Shown here: in pieces, positions 30,861-41,541 of the stretch | How the letters are laid out: every line of letters starts with the position of its first letter | Position numbering within the stretch: position 1 is the stretch's first letter | Assembly (NCBI RefSeq): GCF_008326425.1 | Contig: NZ_AP018929.1 | Coordinates: 1,626,875 to 1,690,874, forward strand | Length of the DNA: 64,000 nucleotides | Direction of reading: 5' to 3' | From: Sulfuracidifex tepidarius | GTDB taxonomy: Archaea; Thermoproteota; Thermoprotei_A; Sulfolobales; Sulfolobaceae | The notes under the pieces: model-generated | Seen by the model: the letters and a program-made list of their open reading frames with translations, nothing else | Databases searched by the model: none | What the model was told of the DNA's origin: nothing | Program-made: the position numbers and the translations under genes

Positions 30861-31370
30861 GTGAGAGATATTATGCAGAGGCAAAGTTTCATAGTCGACG
30901 CGATGTTGGGGAGGCTAGCTAGATGGCTGAGGATTCTAGGTTATGATACCTATTATAAGAACGATATTAAGGATTGGAAGATTCTAAAAATTGCAGAGGA
31001 AACTAAAAGAATAATAATTACAAGAGATAGGGGACTTTGTAACAGAGCTAAAAAGAAGGGTTTACCTTGTGAGCTCATTCAACCTGGAATAGGCATAGAA
31101 GAAATGTTAGTTCAATTAGCTAATAATTGGAAAATTGATTTAACTCTTGATATGGCAGCTACTAGGTGCCCAGAATGCGACTCCATATTAGAACAAATGG
31201 GAAAAGACAGATGGAAATGCCCCAAGTGTTCAAAGGAGTATTGGAAGGGAACTCATTGGATTACTATGCAAGAAATAATTATTAAGGCTAAGGCAAAAGT
31301 CAACACCAATGGAGAAGAACCTGATTTCGCTAGAAGACTTAACGTTAGACATAGGAACTCAGTTAGTTAA
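30861..31370 (+). CDS. Mut7-C RNase domain protein with zinc ribbon
   Basis: 169 aa. [20 protein letters not shown] and [20 protein letters not shown] are the PIN-like Mut7-C domain (COG1656), with conserved acidic residues; a zinc ribbon follows, CPECDS ... [14 protein letters not shown]. Such proteins are predicted single-strand RNases. Start GTG 30861 or ATG 30873. The 3' end overlaps the AMMECR1 gene by 62 bp in another frame, implying coupling. Confidence 0.86.
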   Translation: MRDIMQRQSFIVDAMLGRLARWLRILGYDTYYKNDIKDWKILKIAEETKRIIITRDRGLCNRAKKKGLPCELIQPGIGIEEMLVQLANNWKIDLTLDMAATRCPECDSILEQMGKDRWKCPKCSKEYWKGTHWITMQEIIIKAKAKVNTNGEEPDFARRLNVRHRNSVS

Positions 31371-31950
31371 GTTAGCACGTAATTCTATAAAGAGAAAATT
31401 AGGTTTGACGGCAAGCGAGTTAACTCTAGATCCCGTCTTGGAAAAGAAGGGTATGGCGTTTGTAACTCTTGAGAAGAATGATACTTTTAGATCGCTTAGG
31501 GGCTGTATCGGTTACGTACAAGCGGTCTCTTCCCTAAAAGATGTTGTCGAGCGGGCTGCTGAGGCAGCAGCTTTCTCTGACCCTAGATTTCCTCCTTTGA
31601 GCAGAGACGAAATAGACGATATTATAGTCGAGGTTACTGTCCTAACTAGTCCTAAGGAAATCATAGGGGATAGAGAAAGTCTTCCAAGTCAAATTGAGAT
31701 AGGCGTTGATGGTCTAATAGTGGAAAAAGGTATACTCTACAGTGGACTTCTGCTACCTCAAGTTCCAGTCGAATATAACTGGGACCAAGAGACCTTCCTT
31801 GCGGAAACTTGTATTAAGGCATCTTTAGAGCCAGATTGTTGGTTAGATACGCAAGTGAAAGTAAAGAAATTCTCTGGAAGAATATTCAAGGAAGTCAATC
31901 CTAACGGGGCAGTATATGAAGTTAATCTCAATAATATTATAAAGAGCTAG
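31309..31950 (+). CDS. AMMECR1-domain protein (AmmeMemoRadiSam system protein A)
   Basis: 213 aa. The six-residue family hallmark LRGCIG is present in [20 protein letters not shown], along with [20 protein letters not shown] and [20 protein letters not shown]. The family is found in archaea and eukaryotes; the biochemical role is not settled. The companion Memo and radical SAM genes are not in the window. It overlaps the Mut7-C gene upstream by 62 bp. Confidence 0.92.
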   Translation: MEKNLISLEDLTLDIGTQLVKLARNSIKRKLGLTASELTLDPVLEKKGMAFVTLEKNDTFRSLRGCIGYVQAVSSLKDVVERAAEAAAFSDPRFPPLSRDEIDDIIVEVTVLTSPKEIIGDRESLPSQIEIGVDGLIVEKGILYSGLLLPQVPVEYNWDQETFLAETCIKASLEPDCWLDTQVKVKKFSGRIFKEVNPNGAVYEVNLNNIIKS

Positions 31951-32023
31951 TTAAAGTGATAAAAAGATGAACAAGAATAATTTTTAAGCCTATGTGCGGT
32001 AGAATAATGTACATGGTGTTAAA

Positions 32024-32719
32024 ATGGAACAAGAATATGCAGAACTATTTAACGATGACGTAAAGAACGCGCTACAAGACGCTCTAAAGGATATGAAGAA
32101 CAATGTAGATGTATATGTTTTTATTGACTCAGCAGACGAGAATTGTCAATATTGCGACTTGACAGTTAAATTCATGAACTTTGTTGCTGATTCCTGTCCC
32201 AAAGACGAGAACGGATCATCCAAATTGAAAGTGCACGTTTTCGATAGGCAGAAAGACAAGGAAGCGTTTACTGAATATGAGGTGGAAAGGGTTCCTACTG
32301 TAGCTTTAGAGAAGGGTAAAATAAGATGGACTGGAGCACCTCTCGGAGAAGAAATACGAGCTCTGGTTGAGACTTTAGTTAGGATATCCCAAGGAGAAAG
32401 TGGTCTCTCTCCAGAGACTGTAGAGGCAATAAAGAGCAAGATAAATGGGAAAGTCAAGGTAGAAACGTTAGTTACACCTTCATGTCCCTACTGCCCTTAC
32501 GCAGCTTTAATAGCTCATATGGTAGCATATGAAGCTTGTAAGCAAGGCAAGTGTAATGTAGTTTCTGACGTTGTAGAGTCTTATGAGAATCAAGACATAG
32601 CTGAGAAATATCAAGTTATGTCAGTGCCTACAGTTGCAGTCAACGAAAGTGTAGAGTTCATAGGTGTGCCTACTGAAGAGAATTTCGTTAACTCTTTAGA
32701 GGAAAAACAAAAGGCATAA
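32024..32719 (+). CDS. pdo: Protein disulfide oxidoreductase (two thioredoxin folds)
   Basis: 231 aa with two glutaredoxin/thioredoxin units. The N-terminal unit has ENCQYCDL and the C-terminal unit SCPYCPYA, so both CxxC sites are present; each unit has the cis-Pro motif (ERVPTVA and MSVPTVA). This is the PDO of hyperthermophiles, which forms and isomerises the many cytoplasmic disulfides of such organisms. A TATA-like TTTTTAAGC (31981-31989) lies about 40 bp upstream, and GGTG just before the ATG. Confidence 0.94.
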   Translation: MEQEYAELFNDDVKNALQDALKDMKNNVDVYVFIDSADENCQYCDLTVKFMNFVADSCPKDENGSSKLKVHVFDRQKDKEAFTEYEVERVPTVALEKGKIRWTGAPLGEEIRALVETLVRISQGESGLSPETVEAIKSKINGKVKVETLVTPSCPYCPYAALIAHMVAYEACKQGKCNVVSDVVESYENQDIAEKYQVMSVPTVAVNESVEFIGVPTEENFVNSLEEKQKA

Positions 32720-32781
32720 ACGCATAACAGGCTCCTTTTTCAATATTTAAGTTATACTTTTTTATGTAGGGGCTTAAAACA

Positions 32782-33468
32782 TTGAATATGAAGACGCTTA
32801 TTTTGAAGCTTAGTGATGACGAGTATAAACGTCTTGAAGATGAAGCTAGGAAGGAAGGCTATGTTCTGTTATCAGATTATGTTAAACACGTGTTGTTCTC
32901 TCCTTCATCAGCTGATTTACCTAATTCCCAAAAGATAGAGAGACATATTCAGGATATGATCAATCCTTTCACTCAACAGATCGATGAGGTAAAGAGAAAA
33001 GTAGCAGACATAATAGAAAGAGTAGATCAGATGGAAGATCTCCTGAAAAGTCAAGATAAAGAGAAGGTTGTTGAAAAACCAGCGGAAAAGGACGAACAGG
33101 ACGGAAATCAAGCAGGGTTCTCTCAGCAGCAAGTTAAAAAGAAGACGGTGATAGACTTCTTACAAGAGAGAAAGGTTCTCTATGAGAGCGAGATGAAAGT
33201 AAGAGATCCTGATGCTGTTTTCAGTAAAATACGATCAGCTGACTTAGCTGTCATAATCTCCACAACTAAGGGAAGAATAGCGATAGAGAAGAATTTTCTT
33301 CAATTATTCACTAAAAAAATAGCTGAAATCCGTGCTAAAGACGTGGATGAGGCTTCATCCAAGCTTAGTGATAACGAAAGAAAACTCTTCAAGACTTTAG
33401 TAAGCGTTGGCCTCATATATTACGATAACGAAAAGAGTTCATGGATAATGGTTACTGCGAAAACTTAG
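32782..33468 (+). CDS. Ribbon-helix-helix protein with coiled coil and C-terminal domain
   Basis: 228 aa (TTG 32782; ATG 32788 is an alternative). Residues 1-40, [20 protein letters not shown] and ..[13 protein letters not shown], read as a ribbon-helix-helix DNA-binding unit. A coiled coil follows (about 50-95), then a charged, Q-rich linker (100-125) and a conserved C-terminal region ([20 protein letters not shown] ... [20 protein letters not shown]) with winged-helix rhythm. It may be a DNA-binding or chromosome-associated protein; no named family is recognised. It overlaps convergent dcd by 17 bp. Confidence 0.6.
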   Translation: MNMKTLILKLSDDEYKRLEDEARKEGYVLLSDYVKHVLFSPSSADLPNSQKIERHIQDMINPFTQQIDEVKRKVADIIERVDQMEDLLKSQDKEKVVEKPAEKDEQDGNQAGFSQQQVKKKTVIDFLQERKVLYESEMKVRDPDAVFSKIRSADLAVIISTTKGRIAIEKNFLQLFTKKIAEIRAKDVDEASSKLSDNERKLFKTLVSVGLIYYDNEKSSWIMVTAKT

Positions 33469-33970
33469 GTAATGTAACTCCTTTCTGGGTCTGATATTTT
33501 CCGTCATAAGGCCTTTCAACTGGTGTAAGTGTCTTTGCGAATATCAGATGAAGAAAGCGAGTTCCTGCCCTCATTTCTATGGGAAACTGGGAACCAATTA
33601 CTTCTATCGTGAGCTGTCCCTGAAACCCGGCGTCTACTATTGTAGGAGGTACGAATAACCCAAGGCGTGCAAACGATGACCTAAGGTTAACGAAAGCCAT
33701 GACGTCGTGTGGAAGTTTTACGTATTCCTTAGTGACTAGAAGGACGTGTTCGTTAGGCTTTATGATGAAGGATTCTCCGCTCTCCTTATAAAAGAAGTCC
33801 TCTATTGAAGAAGATGGCGTAAATATCTTGTCTGTATTTTTGAACCTTGCAACTTCTTCCCCTACTCGAAGATCAACTCCATTTTCACGGACTGTATCTT
33901 TTTCAAGAGGGTCTATTTCTATCCACTTTTTCTCTAGGTAATACTTTAAGTCGCGATCACCAAGTATCAT
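33452..33970 (-). CDS. dcd: dCTP deaminase
   Basis: 172 aa. [35 protein letters not shown], then [13 protein letters not shown] (catalytic Glu region) identify the Dcd/dUTPase fold; the tail [15 protein letters not shown] is the conserved nucleotide-covering segment. It converts dCTP to dUTP for dTTP synthesis. It is divergent from lig; a TATA-like CTTTTAAG (about 33996-34003, minus strand) would give a leaderless transcript. Confidence 0.95.
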   Translation of the reverse strand: MILGDRDLKYYLEKKWIEIDPLEKDTVRENGVDLRVGEEVARFKNTDKIFTPSSSIEDFFYKESGESFIIKPNEHVLLVTKEYVKLPHDVMAFVNLRSSFARLGLFVPPTIVDAGFQGQLTIEVIGSQFPIEMRAGTRFLHLIFAKTLTPVERPYDGKYQTQKGVTLPKFSQ

Positions 33971-34012
33971 TTAGATGGAAGTTGTTTCGCTTAACTTAAA
34001 AGATATAGGTCT

Positions 34013-34029
34013 CTCAGAGTAACTCTGAG
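34013..34029. promoter_or_regulatory. 17-bp perfect palindrome between dcd and lig
   Basis: CTCAGAG-TAA-CTCTGAG lies in the 123-bp region between the divergent starts of dcd and lig. It is just upstream of the presumed dcd TATA box and about 30 bp upstream of the presumed lig TATA box (TTATAAG, 34062-34068). The position suits a factor controlling both DNA-metabolism genes. No known motif is recognised, and an RNA hairpin role is less likely here. Confidence 0.45.
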
Positions 34030-34093
34030 TCTTCATCGATCTGATACTTTTTCCTCATCATGTTATAAGTGGTTCTAAGACAAATAGTATATC

Positions 34094-35875
34094 ATGAACT
34101 TTAAACTCATAGCAGAGTATTTCGACAAGTTAGAAAAGATTTCGTCTAGGATTCAATTAACAACACAGCTGGCCGAGTTGTTCAAATCTTCAGACCCAAC
34201 GATAATAGACAAGGTGGTCTATCTAGTTCAAGGTAAATTAGGTCCTGATTTCGCTGACATTCCAGAGTTAGGAATAGGAGAAAAATTTCTCATAAAGGCA
34301 TGTAGCTTATCTACGAGAGTTCCTGAAAACGAGGTAGAGGAATTAGGAAAGAAAACTGGGGACTTGGGTCAAGTAATTTTCGACTTAAAGAATAAAGAAG
34401 ATAAAAATGATATTCTTTCGTTTTTAGGAGTCGAAAAATCGGCTAAAGCATTGACTGTAATCGAGGTATATGACACTTTACTTAAGATAGCCATGCAAAC
34501 TGGAGAGAAAAGTAGAGACATGAAAATAGGTCTATTAGCAGGTCTTTTACGAAAGGCAACTCCACTTGAGGCTAAGTTCATCATAAGGTTTGTGGAAGGT
34601 AGGCTGAGAGTTGGTATCGGTGACTCTACTATTATAGACGCTTTGTCGGAAGCCTTTAATGGTAAAGCCGAACTTATAGAGAGGGCATACAATCTAAGAG
34701 CTGATCTAGGCGAGATAGCGAAAATAGTTGCTGAGAAAGGAGACGCAGAGCTATCCAACATCAAGCCTAAAATAGGAATACCAATAAGGCCCATGTTAGG
34801 CGAGAGGCTTCAGGACCCAGCAGAGATACTAAACAAGTTAGGAGGGAAGGCACTAGCAGACTATAAATATGATGGAGAGAGAGCTCAGATACATAAAGAG
34901 AAAGACGAAGTGAAGATATTTTCTAGAAGGATGGAAGATATCACTTCACAGTATCCAGACGTGGTTAACATGGTAAGATCGTATTTAACATTAGACAATA
35001 CCATAGTTGAAGGCGAAATAGTAGCAGTAGATAAAATCTCTGGAGAAATCCGTCCATTTCAAGAACTAATGCATAGAAGAAGGAAAAACGATATTGATGC
35101 TGCAATGAAAGAATATCCCGTTAATCTATTTCTGTTCGATTTGATGTTTGCATCGGGAGAAGACTACACTAACAAGCCTTTACTAGAGAGAAGAAAATTG
35201 TTGGAATCTTCTATAAAAAATAATACGGATGTTAAGATAGCTAAGTATATTATTACAGATAATGTAGACGAAATAAGGAAGTTTTTCCTTCAGGCAATTT
35301 CAGATGGGGCAGAAGGGTTGATGTTGAAATCTATTGCAGACTCCAGTATATATCAGGCTGGAGCCAGAGGATGGCTCTGGATAAAATTTAAGAAAGATTA
35401 TCAAAGCGAAATGGCTGATACAGTAGACTTGGTGATAGTGGGAGGCTTCTACGGTAAGGGAAAGAGAGGAGGTAAACTGAGCTCATTACTGTTAGCTAGC
35501 TATAATCCTGAAACGGAGTCTTTCGATAGTGTCTGTAAAGTCGCCTCAGGGTTCACAGACGAAGAATTGGATATGATCCAGGGGAAATTAGGTGAGATTA
35601 AACGCAACTCGAAACACCCTAGAGTTAATTCCAAACTAGAGGCCGATGTCTGGGTGGAGCCAGTGTATGTTATTGAAGTAATAGGTGCAGAAATAACACT
35701 CTCACCTCTACACACATGTTGCTTTAATAAGTTTCAAAGTGATGCAGGTCTATCGATCAGATTTCCAAGATTTATAAGATGGAGAGAAGACAAATCTCCT
35801 GAAGACGCTACAACGCCCCAGGAAATTATGGAAATGTATAAATCTCAAACGAAACGATTGACTCAAGTACCATGA
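34094..35875 (+). CDS. lig: ATP-dependent DNA ligase
   Basis: 593 aa, the archaeal replicative ligase. The adenylation motif is [14 protein letters not shown] (Lys nucleophile, about residue 258), with VEGEIVAVD (III), GAEGLMLK (IV) and [10 protein letters not shown] (V); an N-terminal DNA-binding domain spans roughly residues 1-230. It joins Okazaki fragments with FEN1 (also in this window) and PCNA. A TATA-like box 25-30 bp before the ATG suggests a leaderless transcript. The exonuclease-like gene 35913 follows on the same strand. Confidence 0.97.
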   Translation: MNFKLIAEYFDKLEKISSRIQLTTQLAELFKSSDPTIIDKVVYLVQGKLGPDFADIPELGIGEKFLIKACSLSTRVPENEVEELGKKTGDLGQVIFDLKNKEDKNDILSFLGVEKSAKALTVIEVYDTLLKIAMQTGEKSRDMKIGLLAGLLRKATPLEAKFIIRFVEGRLRVGIGDSTIIDALSEAFNGKAELIERAYNLRADLGEIAKIVAEKGDAELSNIKPKIGIPIRPMLGERLQDPAEILNKLGGKALADYKYDGERAQIHKEKDEVKIFSRRMEDITSQYPDVVNMVRSYLTLDNTIVEGEIVAVDKISGEIRPFQELMHRRRKNDIDAAMKEYPVNLFLFDLMFASGEDYTNKPLLERRKLLESSIKNNTDVKIAKYIITDNVDEIRKFFLQAISDGAEGLMLKSIADSSIYQAGARGWLWIKFKKDYQSEMADTVDLVIVGGFYGKGKRGGKLSSLLLASYNPETESFDSVCKVASGFTDEELDMIQGKLGEIKRNSKHPRVNSKLEADVWVEPVYVIEVIGAEITLSPLHTCCFNKFQSDAGLSIRFPRFIRWREDKSPEDATTPQEIMEMYKSQTKRLTQVP

Positions 35876-35912
35876 AAGAAACATTTTTCACGGATTTCAA
35901 CAATGTTTCCTA

Positions 35913-36893
35913 GTGCTTCCTAAGATATTGAAAAACGGTGCCATTATTTTAGGCGAAAATTTCGTTGCTGATGGTTTCGACGAAAAACCATTTAGGATAA
36001 TTTCCCATTTTCACGCTGACCATATAGGAGAACTGTCGAAAAGTATTTCTAAGAGTCTAGGACTGGTCGCCACCCCGGCTACATTAGAGGTTCTCAATTT
36101 GGATTTCAATATTCCACCAAGGAAGACATTTGCAATAAATTACGGTATTCCTACATATTTTGATAACGAAGTTTTAACCCTAGAGAAGGCAGAGCATGTT
36201 TTCGGTTCATGTCAAGTATTAGTAAAGTTAGAAAATGGGACAACAATAGGCTATACAGGAGATTTCAAGAATCCACTAAAAGGCACTCCGATACTTAAGT
36301 CGGATGTTCTAGTTATAGAGTCAACTTACGGTAGCGAAAAGTATAGAAGACGCTTCAAGCACGAGGTTGAGGATCTATTTTACGGCTATGTAAACGATGC
36401 TCTGACCCGTGGTCACGTGACAATTTATAGCTATCATGGAAAGGCTCAAGAGGCAATGTTATTGTTGAGACAGTCGGGAGTAATAGCTCCTTTCATTACT
36501 CAAGGGAAGATGATGAAAATAACGGAGATAGCTAGGAAGTACGGTTACAAAATAGAGGATGTGTTTGACTCGTCTAGTGAAGAGGGGAAACAAGTGATGA
36601 AAGATGATTGGTATATTGAGTTCAGACACTATAACGAGTTCAAGAAGAGATATAGTAGAGGAACTAATTTCGTCCTTTCTGGATGGGAATTTGGATCGGC
36701 AGTAAGAAGAATAGATCCAAACAGCTACGTTATTTCTTTCAGCGACCATGCAGACTTCGATGACCTTTTGTATTACGTTGATAACTCACCAGCCTCCATG
36801 ATCATTGTAGATGGAGGGAGGAAAGGGCATGCTAAGGAGCTAGCAGAAGCGATAAGGACGAAACTAGGTAGGAAATCTACTTATATGCCGTAA
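35913..36893 (+). CDS. MBL-fold (beta-CASP) predicted exonuclease
   Basis: 326 aa. The metallo-beta-lactamase site HFHADH is in ISHFHADHIG, with IGYTGDFKNP (metal Asp), VIESTYGSEKYRRR, and the beta-CASP part with VLSGWEFGSAVR and ISFSDHADFDDLLYYV. Closest in pattern to COG1236 nucleases and to bacterial 'ligase-associated exonuclease' proteins. Adjacent to lig, so a DNA-repair or end-processing role is inferred. Start GTG 35913. Overlaps the convergent phosphodiesterase gene by 13 bp. Confidence 0.85.
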   Translation: MLPKILKNGAIILGENFVADGFDEKPFRIISHFHADHIGELSKSISKSLGLVATPATLEVLNLDFNIPPRKTFAINYGIPTYFDNEVLTLEKAEHVFGSCQVLVKLENGTTIGYTGDFKNPLKGTPILKSDVLVIESTYGSEKYRRRFKHEVEDLFYGYVNDALTRGHVTIYSYHGKAQEAMLLLRQSGVIAPFITQGKMMKITEIARKYGYKIEDVFDSSSEEGKQVMKDDWYIEFRHYNEFKKRYSRGTNFVLSGWEFGSAVRRIDPNSYVISFSDHADFDDLLYYVDNSPASMIIVDGGRKGHAKELAEAIRTKLGRKSTYMP

Positions 36894-38497
36894 TTAGCTA
36901 AGACCTCTGTCAGTGCCCTTCCATCGCTTTTAGCGTCCATATTATAAATCTTTAGAATAGTGGGCATTATATCTATTATCCTACAATTCACTTTTAATCC
37001 TTTTTTAAAATCCTTTCCATGCATTAAAATAACCCCGTCCATGTCTTCGGCTCTATAATATCCATGATCTGCGGAGGATGTTCTGTATGGGACTACGCTC
37101 TCTATGATATCGGTATTCCCTATCTGAGAGGAAATAGAATATCCCTTAGTTACTCCCATAATCGCTATATCTGCTTTTCTGTCCTCTGCTGGAACTTCAT
37201 TGGCATAAATTGATGTGAATATTCTGACTCGTGATTCAGGATCTTCCAATGACTCTAAGTTCCTCATTATATATCTTATTAGTTTTGGAAACTCCTTTTT
37301 ACTAACGATTCCATATTTTTCTCTATTAACTAGGTTGATCCTTATTATACCTCCACCGCCGTAATATGCCTTCGTTCTTTTCCAGTTTATTCTATCCCCC
37401 TCTAACGAAAGTAAATTTATTCTCTCCAAAAATTTATTTAAATAGACTTTCTTTCTAACTTTTGCTATCCCATGGTCAGAGCAAATTATTATGTTGTCTC
37501 CCATGGACGAATGTTCCCTGACAAACTCGTCTCCTAGCTGGTATGCGCGCCTTATATGCTCCGTAGCTGTAGCATCGTCTATTCCATACAGCAAATGTTG
37601 AAGGTTATCTATCAAAGGTAAGTATGTAATTGCGAAGTCCCAGTCGTATTTGTTTAGAACGAACTTAGAATAACTTAGAAAGAATTGAAAAGCAAAGAAC
37701 ACTGTTTGCATGTATTCCTCTAAGTCTATGATTCCGCTTGATAGACCGTGGTAATCTCCATCTAAAATCATTCCTTCTTTTATTGAAACGTTTTCCCATA
37801 CGTCCTTTCCTAACTCTTTAACGTTATACCACTCCTCGTTGTCGAAAGCTGGAGGTAAAATGTAGACCTTGTTGTCCTTCTGGATTGCTCTCGTAACACC
37901 GATAAGCTCTTTCCTTTTACATGTGGCTTTTATTAAAAATGGGTTGCTCCATTTGCTCTTCTCCAACTCTATTTCTTCCTCCCCTTCAGGTGAGGGGTAA
38001 TGCAGTGTACATAGATCATCGTGGCAAAGTAATTTCCATTTACCTTCCATAATCCAGTTCTCCCCTTCATTTATCAGGAATCCTCTATCACAACCTTTCA
38101 TTTTTGCTCTATAAGGATCGAAGAGAATCATGTTTTCTATTTTCCATTTATCAGGAAGAGATTGTGGTGCAGAAAGAACTATGCTCTTATATCCTTTCCT
38201 TGCCAAGTGAGCCCAAACCGGATCTTCAATTAAGGAAGCACTAGAAAATGCTGATAAAGGTTTGCTTAGAGGTCTATTTTTAATAAATATCTTAGGTCCA
38301 GTAACCCCATTATGTTCTGGTTGCTTCCCAGAAAATAGGGAAGCTAAAGCAACAGGGGTGATTGATGGAAATACGCTTTGTAAATTTCCGAAAACACCAT
38401 CTTTCATGATTTCATATAAAAACGAAAGGTCTTGCTTCAGATCCATCATTATGTGAAATGAAGCACCATCTAACACTAAGAGAAGTGCCTTTCCCAA
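36881..38497 (-). CDS. Alkaline-phosphatase-superfamily phosphodiesterase
   Basis: 538 aa of the type I phosphodiesterase/nucleotide pyrophosphatase clan. Metal and nucleophile motifs: LLLVLDGASFH, FPSITPVALASLFSGKQPEH (Thr nucleophile), DNIIICSDHGI and SADHGYYRAED. There is no signal peptide, so it is probably cytoplasmic. Substrate unknown; related archaeal enzymes cleave nucleotides or sugar phosphates. It starts 10 bp after the stop of a small gene on the same strand. Confidence 0.82.
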   Translation of the reverse strand: MGKALLLVLDGASFHIMMDLKQDLSFLYEIMKDGVFGNLQSVFPSITPVALASLFSGKQPEHNGVTGPKIFIKNRPLSKPLSAFSSASLIEDPVWAHLARKGYKSIVLSAPQSLPDKWKIENMILFDPYRAKMKGCDRGFLINEGENWIMEGKWKLLCHDDLCTLHYPSPEGEEEIELEKSKWSNPFLIKATCKRKELIGVTRAIQKDNKVYILPPAFDNEEWYNVKELGKDVWENVSIKEGMILDGDYHGLSSGIIDLEEYMQTVFFAFQFFLSYSKFVLNKYDWDFAITYLPLIDNLQHLLYGIDDATATEHIRRAYQLGDEFVREHSSMGDNIIICSDHGIAKVRKKVYLNKFLERINLLSLEGDRINWKRTKAYYGGGGIIRINLVNREKYGIVSKKEFPKLIRYIMRNLESLEDPESRVRIFTSIYANEVPAEDRKADIAIMGVTKGYSISSQIGNTDIIESVVPYRTSSADHGYYRAEDMDGVILMHGKDFKKGLKVNCRIIDIMPTILKIYNMDAKSDGRALTEVLANYGI

Positions 38498-38507
38498 AAA
38501 GGCGCAC

Positions 38508-38765
38508 CTATTTGTCGTAGACTTTCTTCTCTATGTCTTCCCTAACTCCAGAAGGAGATATCATATTGACGTGTGACCTTTTGATGTTGACTTTTTTATC
38601 AAAGCTTATCGCAAATTCGAAGTATCCTCTCTCGTTTCTGAATTGGCCAAAAACATCGTATCTATCTTTAAATTCTTGATAATATTTTATATCTAAATTA
38701 TTTACATTAGTATAACCTAATTTAGAGAGAGCTTTTCCTGTTAGGTCTTTAATAATTTCACTCAT
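38508..38765 (-). CDS. Hypothetical small protein downstream of hemD
   Basis: 85 aa, not recognised. It is an alpha-beta pattern without cysteines or catalytic motifs: LTGKALSKLGYTNVNNL, then FGQFRNERGYFEFAISFD and SPSGVREDIEKKVYD. It begins 7 bp after the hemD stop, so it is likely to be the last gene of the haem operon, or to link it to the phosphodiesterase gene. A coupled function is only suggested by position. Confidence 0.6.
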   Translation of the reverse strand: MSEIIKDLTGKALSKLGYTNVNNLDIKYYQEFKDRYDVFGQFRNERGYFEFAISFDKKVNIKRSHVNMISPSGVREDIEKKVYDK

Positions 38766-38772
38766 TTTTGCA

Positions 38773-39474
38773 TTACCTCATGTTTTCAAGAAGTTTCATT
38801 ATTCCTTCTATACTATGCTCTTTACTCTCAATTATTTTTACCTCTTTCCTCAAAGCCTCCGTAGTGAAAGGGCCTATGCTGATCACAGAATAGTTGCAAT
38901 CAGGAGAAATGTATTTCGAAACAAGTTTGGTTATCCCCGCACTTGTCAAAACTATTATATCTGGAACGCACTCTTCAAGCTGTTTTTTAGCCTTTTCTAA
39001 ATTTTCATCGTCCACTCTTACAGTATATGAATAGATTTCTTTATAAATTATTTTAGATGATAGATAATTTCTAAGATATTCATTTCCTTTATCGCTCCTA
39101 ACTACGATGAGAGATTTTACACCATCCTCTAGCACTTTTTCTGCTAAGGAACGGCTATCGAAAGTCCTTGGAATTGTAGGTTCAACTCCTTTTCTTTTGA
39201 GTATTGACGCAGTTTCCGGTCCTACAGCATAAACTTTCATTGATGCTGGTATTTCAAAATTAAAACAAACTGTGGCTCTCTCACTCATGAAAGCTATAGC
39301 TTCATAACCAGTTATATTAATATTATTAATTTCATTGCAGTAAGTCCTTTCAACAGAGATATTAATTATTTCATATCCATTTATAGGAGGAATGGTTTTA
39401 TCGTCAGGCCTGAATGCTAATACCAGTTTTTTTCGCTTCCTCTCTAAGTCTCCTTGCAAGAAGCTCACCTGCAT
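38773..39474 (-). CDS. hemD: Uroporphyrinogen-III synthase
   Basis: 233 aa at most. Weakly conserved, as usual for HemD, but VYAVGPETASILKRKGVEPT, VVRSDKGNEYLRNYLSSKII and VISIGPFTTEALR match the two-domain fold, and the place after hemC is typical. It closes hydroxymethylbilane to uroporphyrinogen III. The expected first strand (LVLAFRPD) has no start codon of its own; ATG 39474, GTG 39468 and TTG 39459 all lie inside hemC, giving overlaps of 55-71 bp. Confidence 0.88.
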   Translation of the reverse strand: MQVSFLQGDLERKRKKLVLAFRPDDKTIPPINGYEIINISVERTYCNEINNINITGYEAIAFMSERATVCFNFEIPASMKVYAVGPETASILKRKGVEPTIPRTFDSRSLAEKVLEDGVKSLIVVRSDKGNEYLRNYLSSKIIYKEIYSYTVRVDDENLEKAKKQLEECVPDIIVLTSAGITKLVSKYISPDCNYSVISIGPFTTEALRKEVKIIESKEHSIEGIMKLLENMR

Positions 39475-40291
39475 CTTTAGGTTCTTTGCTTGTACTCATT
39501 GCAACGCTTAATTTAATCTTAGGTGTATAGATCGTACCAATACCTTCAAGTCTATTTCCGTCTTGGTTGAAAAGTATTCCAAGGGAAGAATTGCAGCCCG
39601 CGCCTAAAGCCTTGGAAGCTTCTCTTTCAGCTAAAGCTTCGTTATAACTTTCTTCGGAAGAAAGATTTCTGATTATAGTTTTAATTTTGTCGTTATCGCG
39701 TCTGGCAACCACAGCAATTATTCCTTGATTAGGAGCAGGGGTAAGATCGTAAGGGTCTATTTCCTTATACTTAACGTCTAACTTAAGCCTTCTTATTCCA
39801 GCCTCTGCTACAATTATAGCATCAAAATTCCCTTGCTGTAACCTTAAAATCCTCGTGTCCAGGTTCCCCCTCAACTCTTTCACAGTTATTAAAGGGTTGA
39901 CGAAGTTGACAAAGTTACGTCTGCGTTGACTGCTTGTTCCTAATGTCTCTCTCTCCATTTCATATACGGAGACGTTCCTTGGGCTCACTATAACGTCTAA
40001 AGGGGATTCTCGTGGTAGAGTTGCAACTATTTCAAGTCTATTGTCTAAATCGCTTTCCATATCTTTCATGCTGTGAACGGCAAGGTCTGCCTCTCCTTCT
40101 AAGACTTTCTGGTTCACTTCCTTCTCAAATACGCCCTTCCCCAGTTCTGCTACTTTTTGTGTACTAAATACATCTCCTCTCGTCTTAACTTCGAGAAACT
40201 CTACCTCATATCCTATTCCCTTAAGGTAATCTATCACTAAATTGGCCTGGGCTCTACTCAGTTTGCTTCCTCTGGCTGCAACTCTAATCAT
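39404..40291 (-). CDS. hemC: Porphobilinogen deaminase (hydroxymethylbilane synthase)
   Basis: 295 aa. [38 protein letters not shown] and the dipyrromethane-cofactor Cys in [12 protein letters not shown] are all present. It polymerises four porphobilinogens. Start ATG overlaps the hemL stop by 4 bp (ATGA), so it is translationally coupled. Confidence 0.97.
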   Translation of the reverse strand: MIRVAARGSKLSRAQANLVIDYLKGIGYEVEFLEVKTRGDVFSTQKVAELGKGVFEKEVNQKVLEGEADLAVHSMKDMESDLDNRLEIVATLPRESPLDVIVSPRNVSVYEMERETLGTSSQRRRNFVNFVNPLITVKELRGNLDTRILRLQQGNFDAIIVAEAGIRRLKLDVKYKEIDPYDLTPAPNQGIIAVVARRDNDKIKTIIRNLSSEESYNEALAEREASKALGAGCNSSLGILFNQDGNRLEGIGTIYTPKIKLSVAMSTSKEPKDAGELLARRLREEAKKTGISIQA

Positions 40292-41541
40292 GCTAATTCT
40301 CCTAATACTTTCTTAAATTTATCTATAGTAATATTAATAACCTCATCGTTATGCGATGTGGAAGTGAAAATGGTCTCTAATTGGCTTGGAGGTATGAAGA
40401 CTCCTTCTTTTAACAACATTTCATGGATCTTAAGATATAACGCTCTGTTTGTGATTTTTGCATCAGAGGCGTTCTTTACATCTTTAACACCTAGAAAGAA
40501 CTGGAACATACTTCCTATTCTGTGAGTTACGTGCTCTGTCTTTATCATTTGATCTATCTCGTCCGCAAGGACTTCTGCGGCTCTATTTATCTCCGTATAT
40601 GGGTTTTTGTTTTCAAGTTCTTCTATAGTTGCGATTCCTGCTGTCATAGAAAGCGGATTTGCGTTGAACGTACCTGCATTAAATACACTCCCTGCAGGGG
40701 TTATGCTTTCCATGATTTCCCTCTTTCCTGTTATAGCTCCAATAGGTAATCCACCACCTATTATCTTACCTAATGTAGTTAGGTCTGGGACTACCTTAAA
40801 TAGTGACTGAGCTCCTCCTATATCCAGTCTAAATCCCGTAATTACTTCATCGAAAATAAGTAAAGAGCCGTATGTCGAAGTGAGTTCCTTTACTCCTCTT
40901 AAAAATCCATCCTCAGGCGGAATTACTCCGTAATTTCCCATAACTGGCTCTAGTATCACTGCGGCAATATTTTCACTTTTAAGTCTCCTTTCCACACATT
41001 CTAAATCATTATATTCACAAACAGTTACAGTTCTAACTACTTCTTCCGGTACACCTTTGGAAATTGTTATGCCATATTCTGATACCGCACTTCCCGCCTC
41101 TATTAGAGCATAGTCGTGAGCACCATGGTAGTTTCCGTTAAATTTCAGAATCTTCGTTCTGCCGGTGAAACCCCGTGCTAGCCTTATAGCGTTCATAGTA
41201 GCTTCGGTCCCGCTGTTAACGAACCTAACTTTCTGTGCTGAAGGTATGTGATTTATGATCTTCTTTGCAAGTTCTACCTCTATTCTCGAAGGTGTACCAT
41301 AGAGCCATCCTTTGTCCACTTGCTCTTTTATTTTCTGTTTTACACGCTCAGGCGAATGTCCCAGAATTAGAGGACCGTAACCTAGAACATAATCTATTAT
41401 CTTCTTGCCATCCTCTGTAATTAAAAATGGCCCTTCTCCCTTCGCTGTAAAGAAAGGAGATGGTCTGACCAAAGCTCTAACTGGGCTATTTACTCCTCCA
41501 GCGAATAAAGAAAGCGCTTCCTTCCACAGTTCGTAACTCAA
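40288..41541 (-). CDS. hemL: Glutamate-1-semialdehyde 2,1-aminomutase
   Basis: 417 aa, PLP enzyme of the C5 route to 5-aminolevulinate. [11 protein letters not shown] near the start, [26 protein letters not shown] and the PLP lysine in [16 protein letters not shown]. The stop overlaps the hemC start, and the start overlaps the hemB stop by 4 bp. Confidence 0.97.
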   Translation of the reverse strand: MSYELWKEALSLFAGGVNSPVRALVRPSPFFTAKGEGPFLITEDGKKIIDYVLGYGPLILGHSPERVKQKIKEQVDKGWLYGTPSRIEVELAKKIINHIPSAQKVRFVNSGTEATMNAIRLARGFTGRTKILKFNGNYHGAHDYALIEAGSAVSEYGITISKGVPEEVVRTVTVCEYNDLECVERRLKSENIAAVILEPVMGNYGVIPPEDGFLRGVKELTSTYGSLLIFDEVITGFRLDIGGAQSLFKVVPDLTTLGKIIGGGLPIGAITGKREIMESITPAGSVFNAGTFNANPLSMTAGIATIEELENKNPYTEINRAAEVLADEIDQMIKTEHVTHRIGSMFQFFLGVKDVKNASDAKITNRALYLKIHEMLLKEGVFIPPSQLETIFTSTSHNDEVINITIDKFKKVLGELA

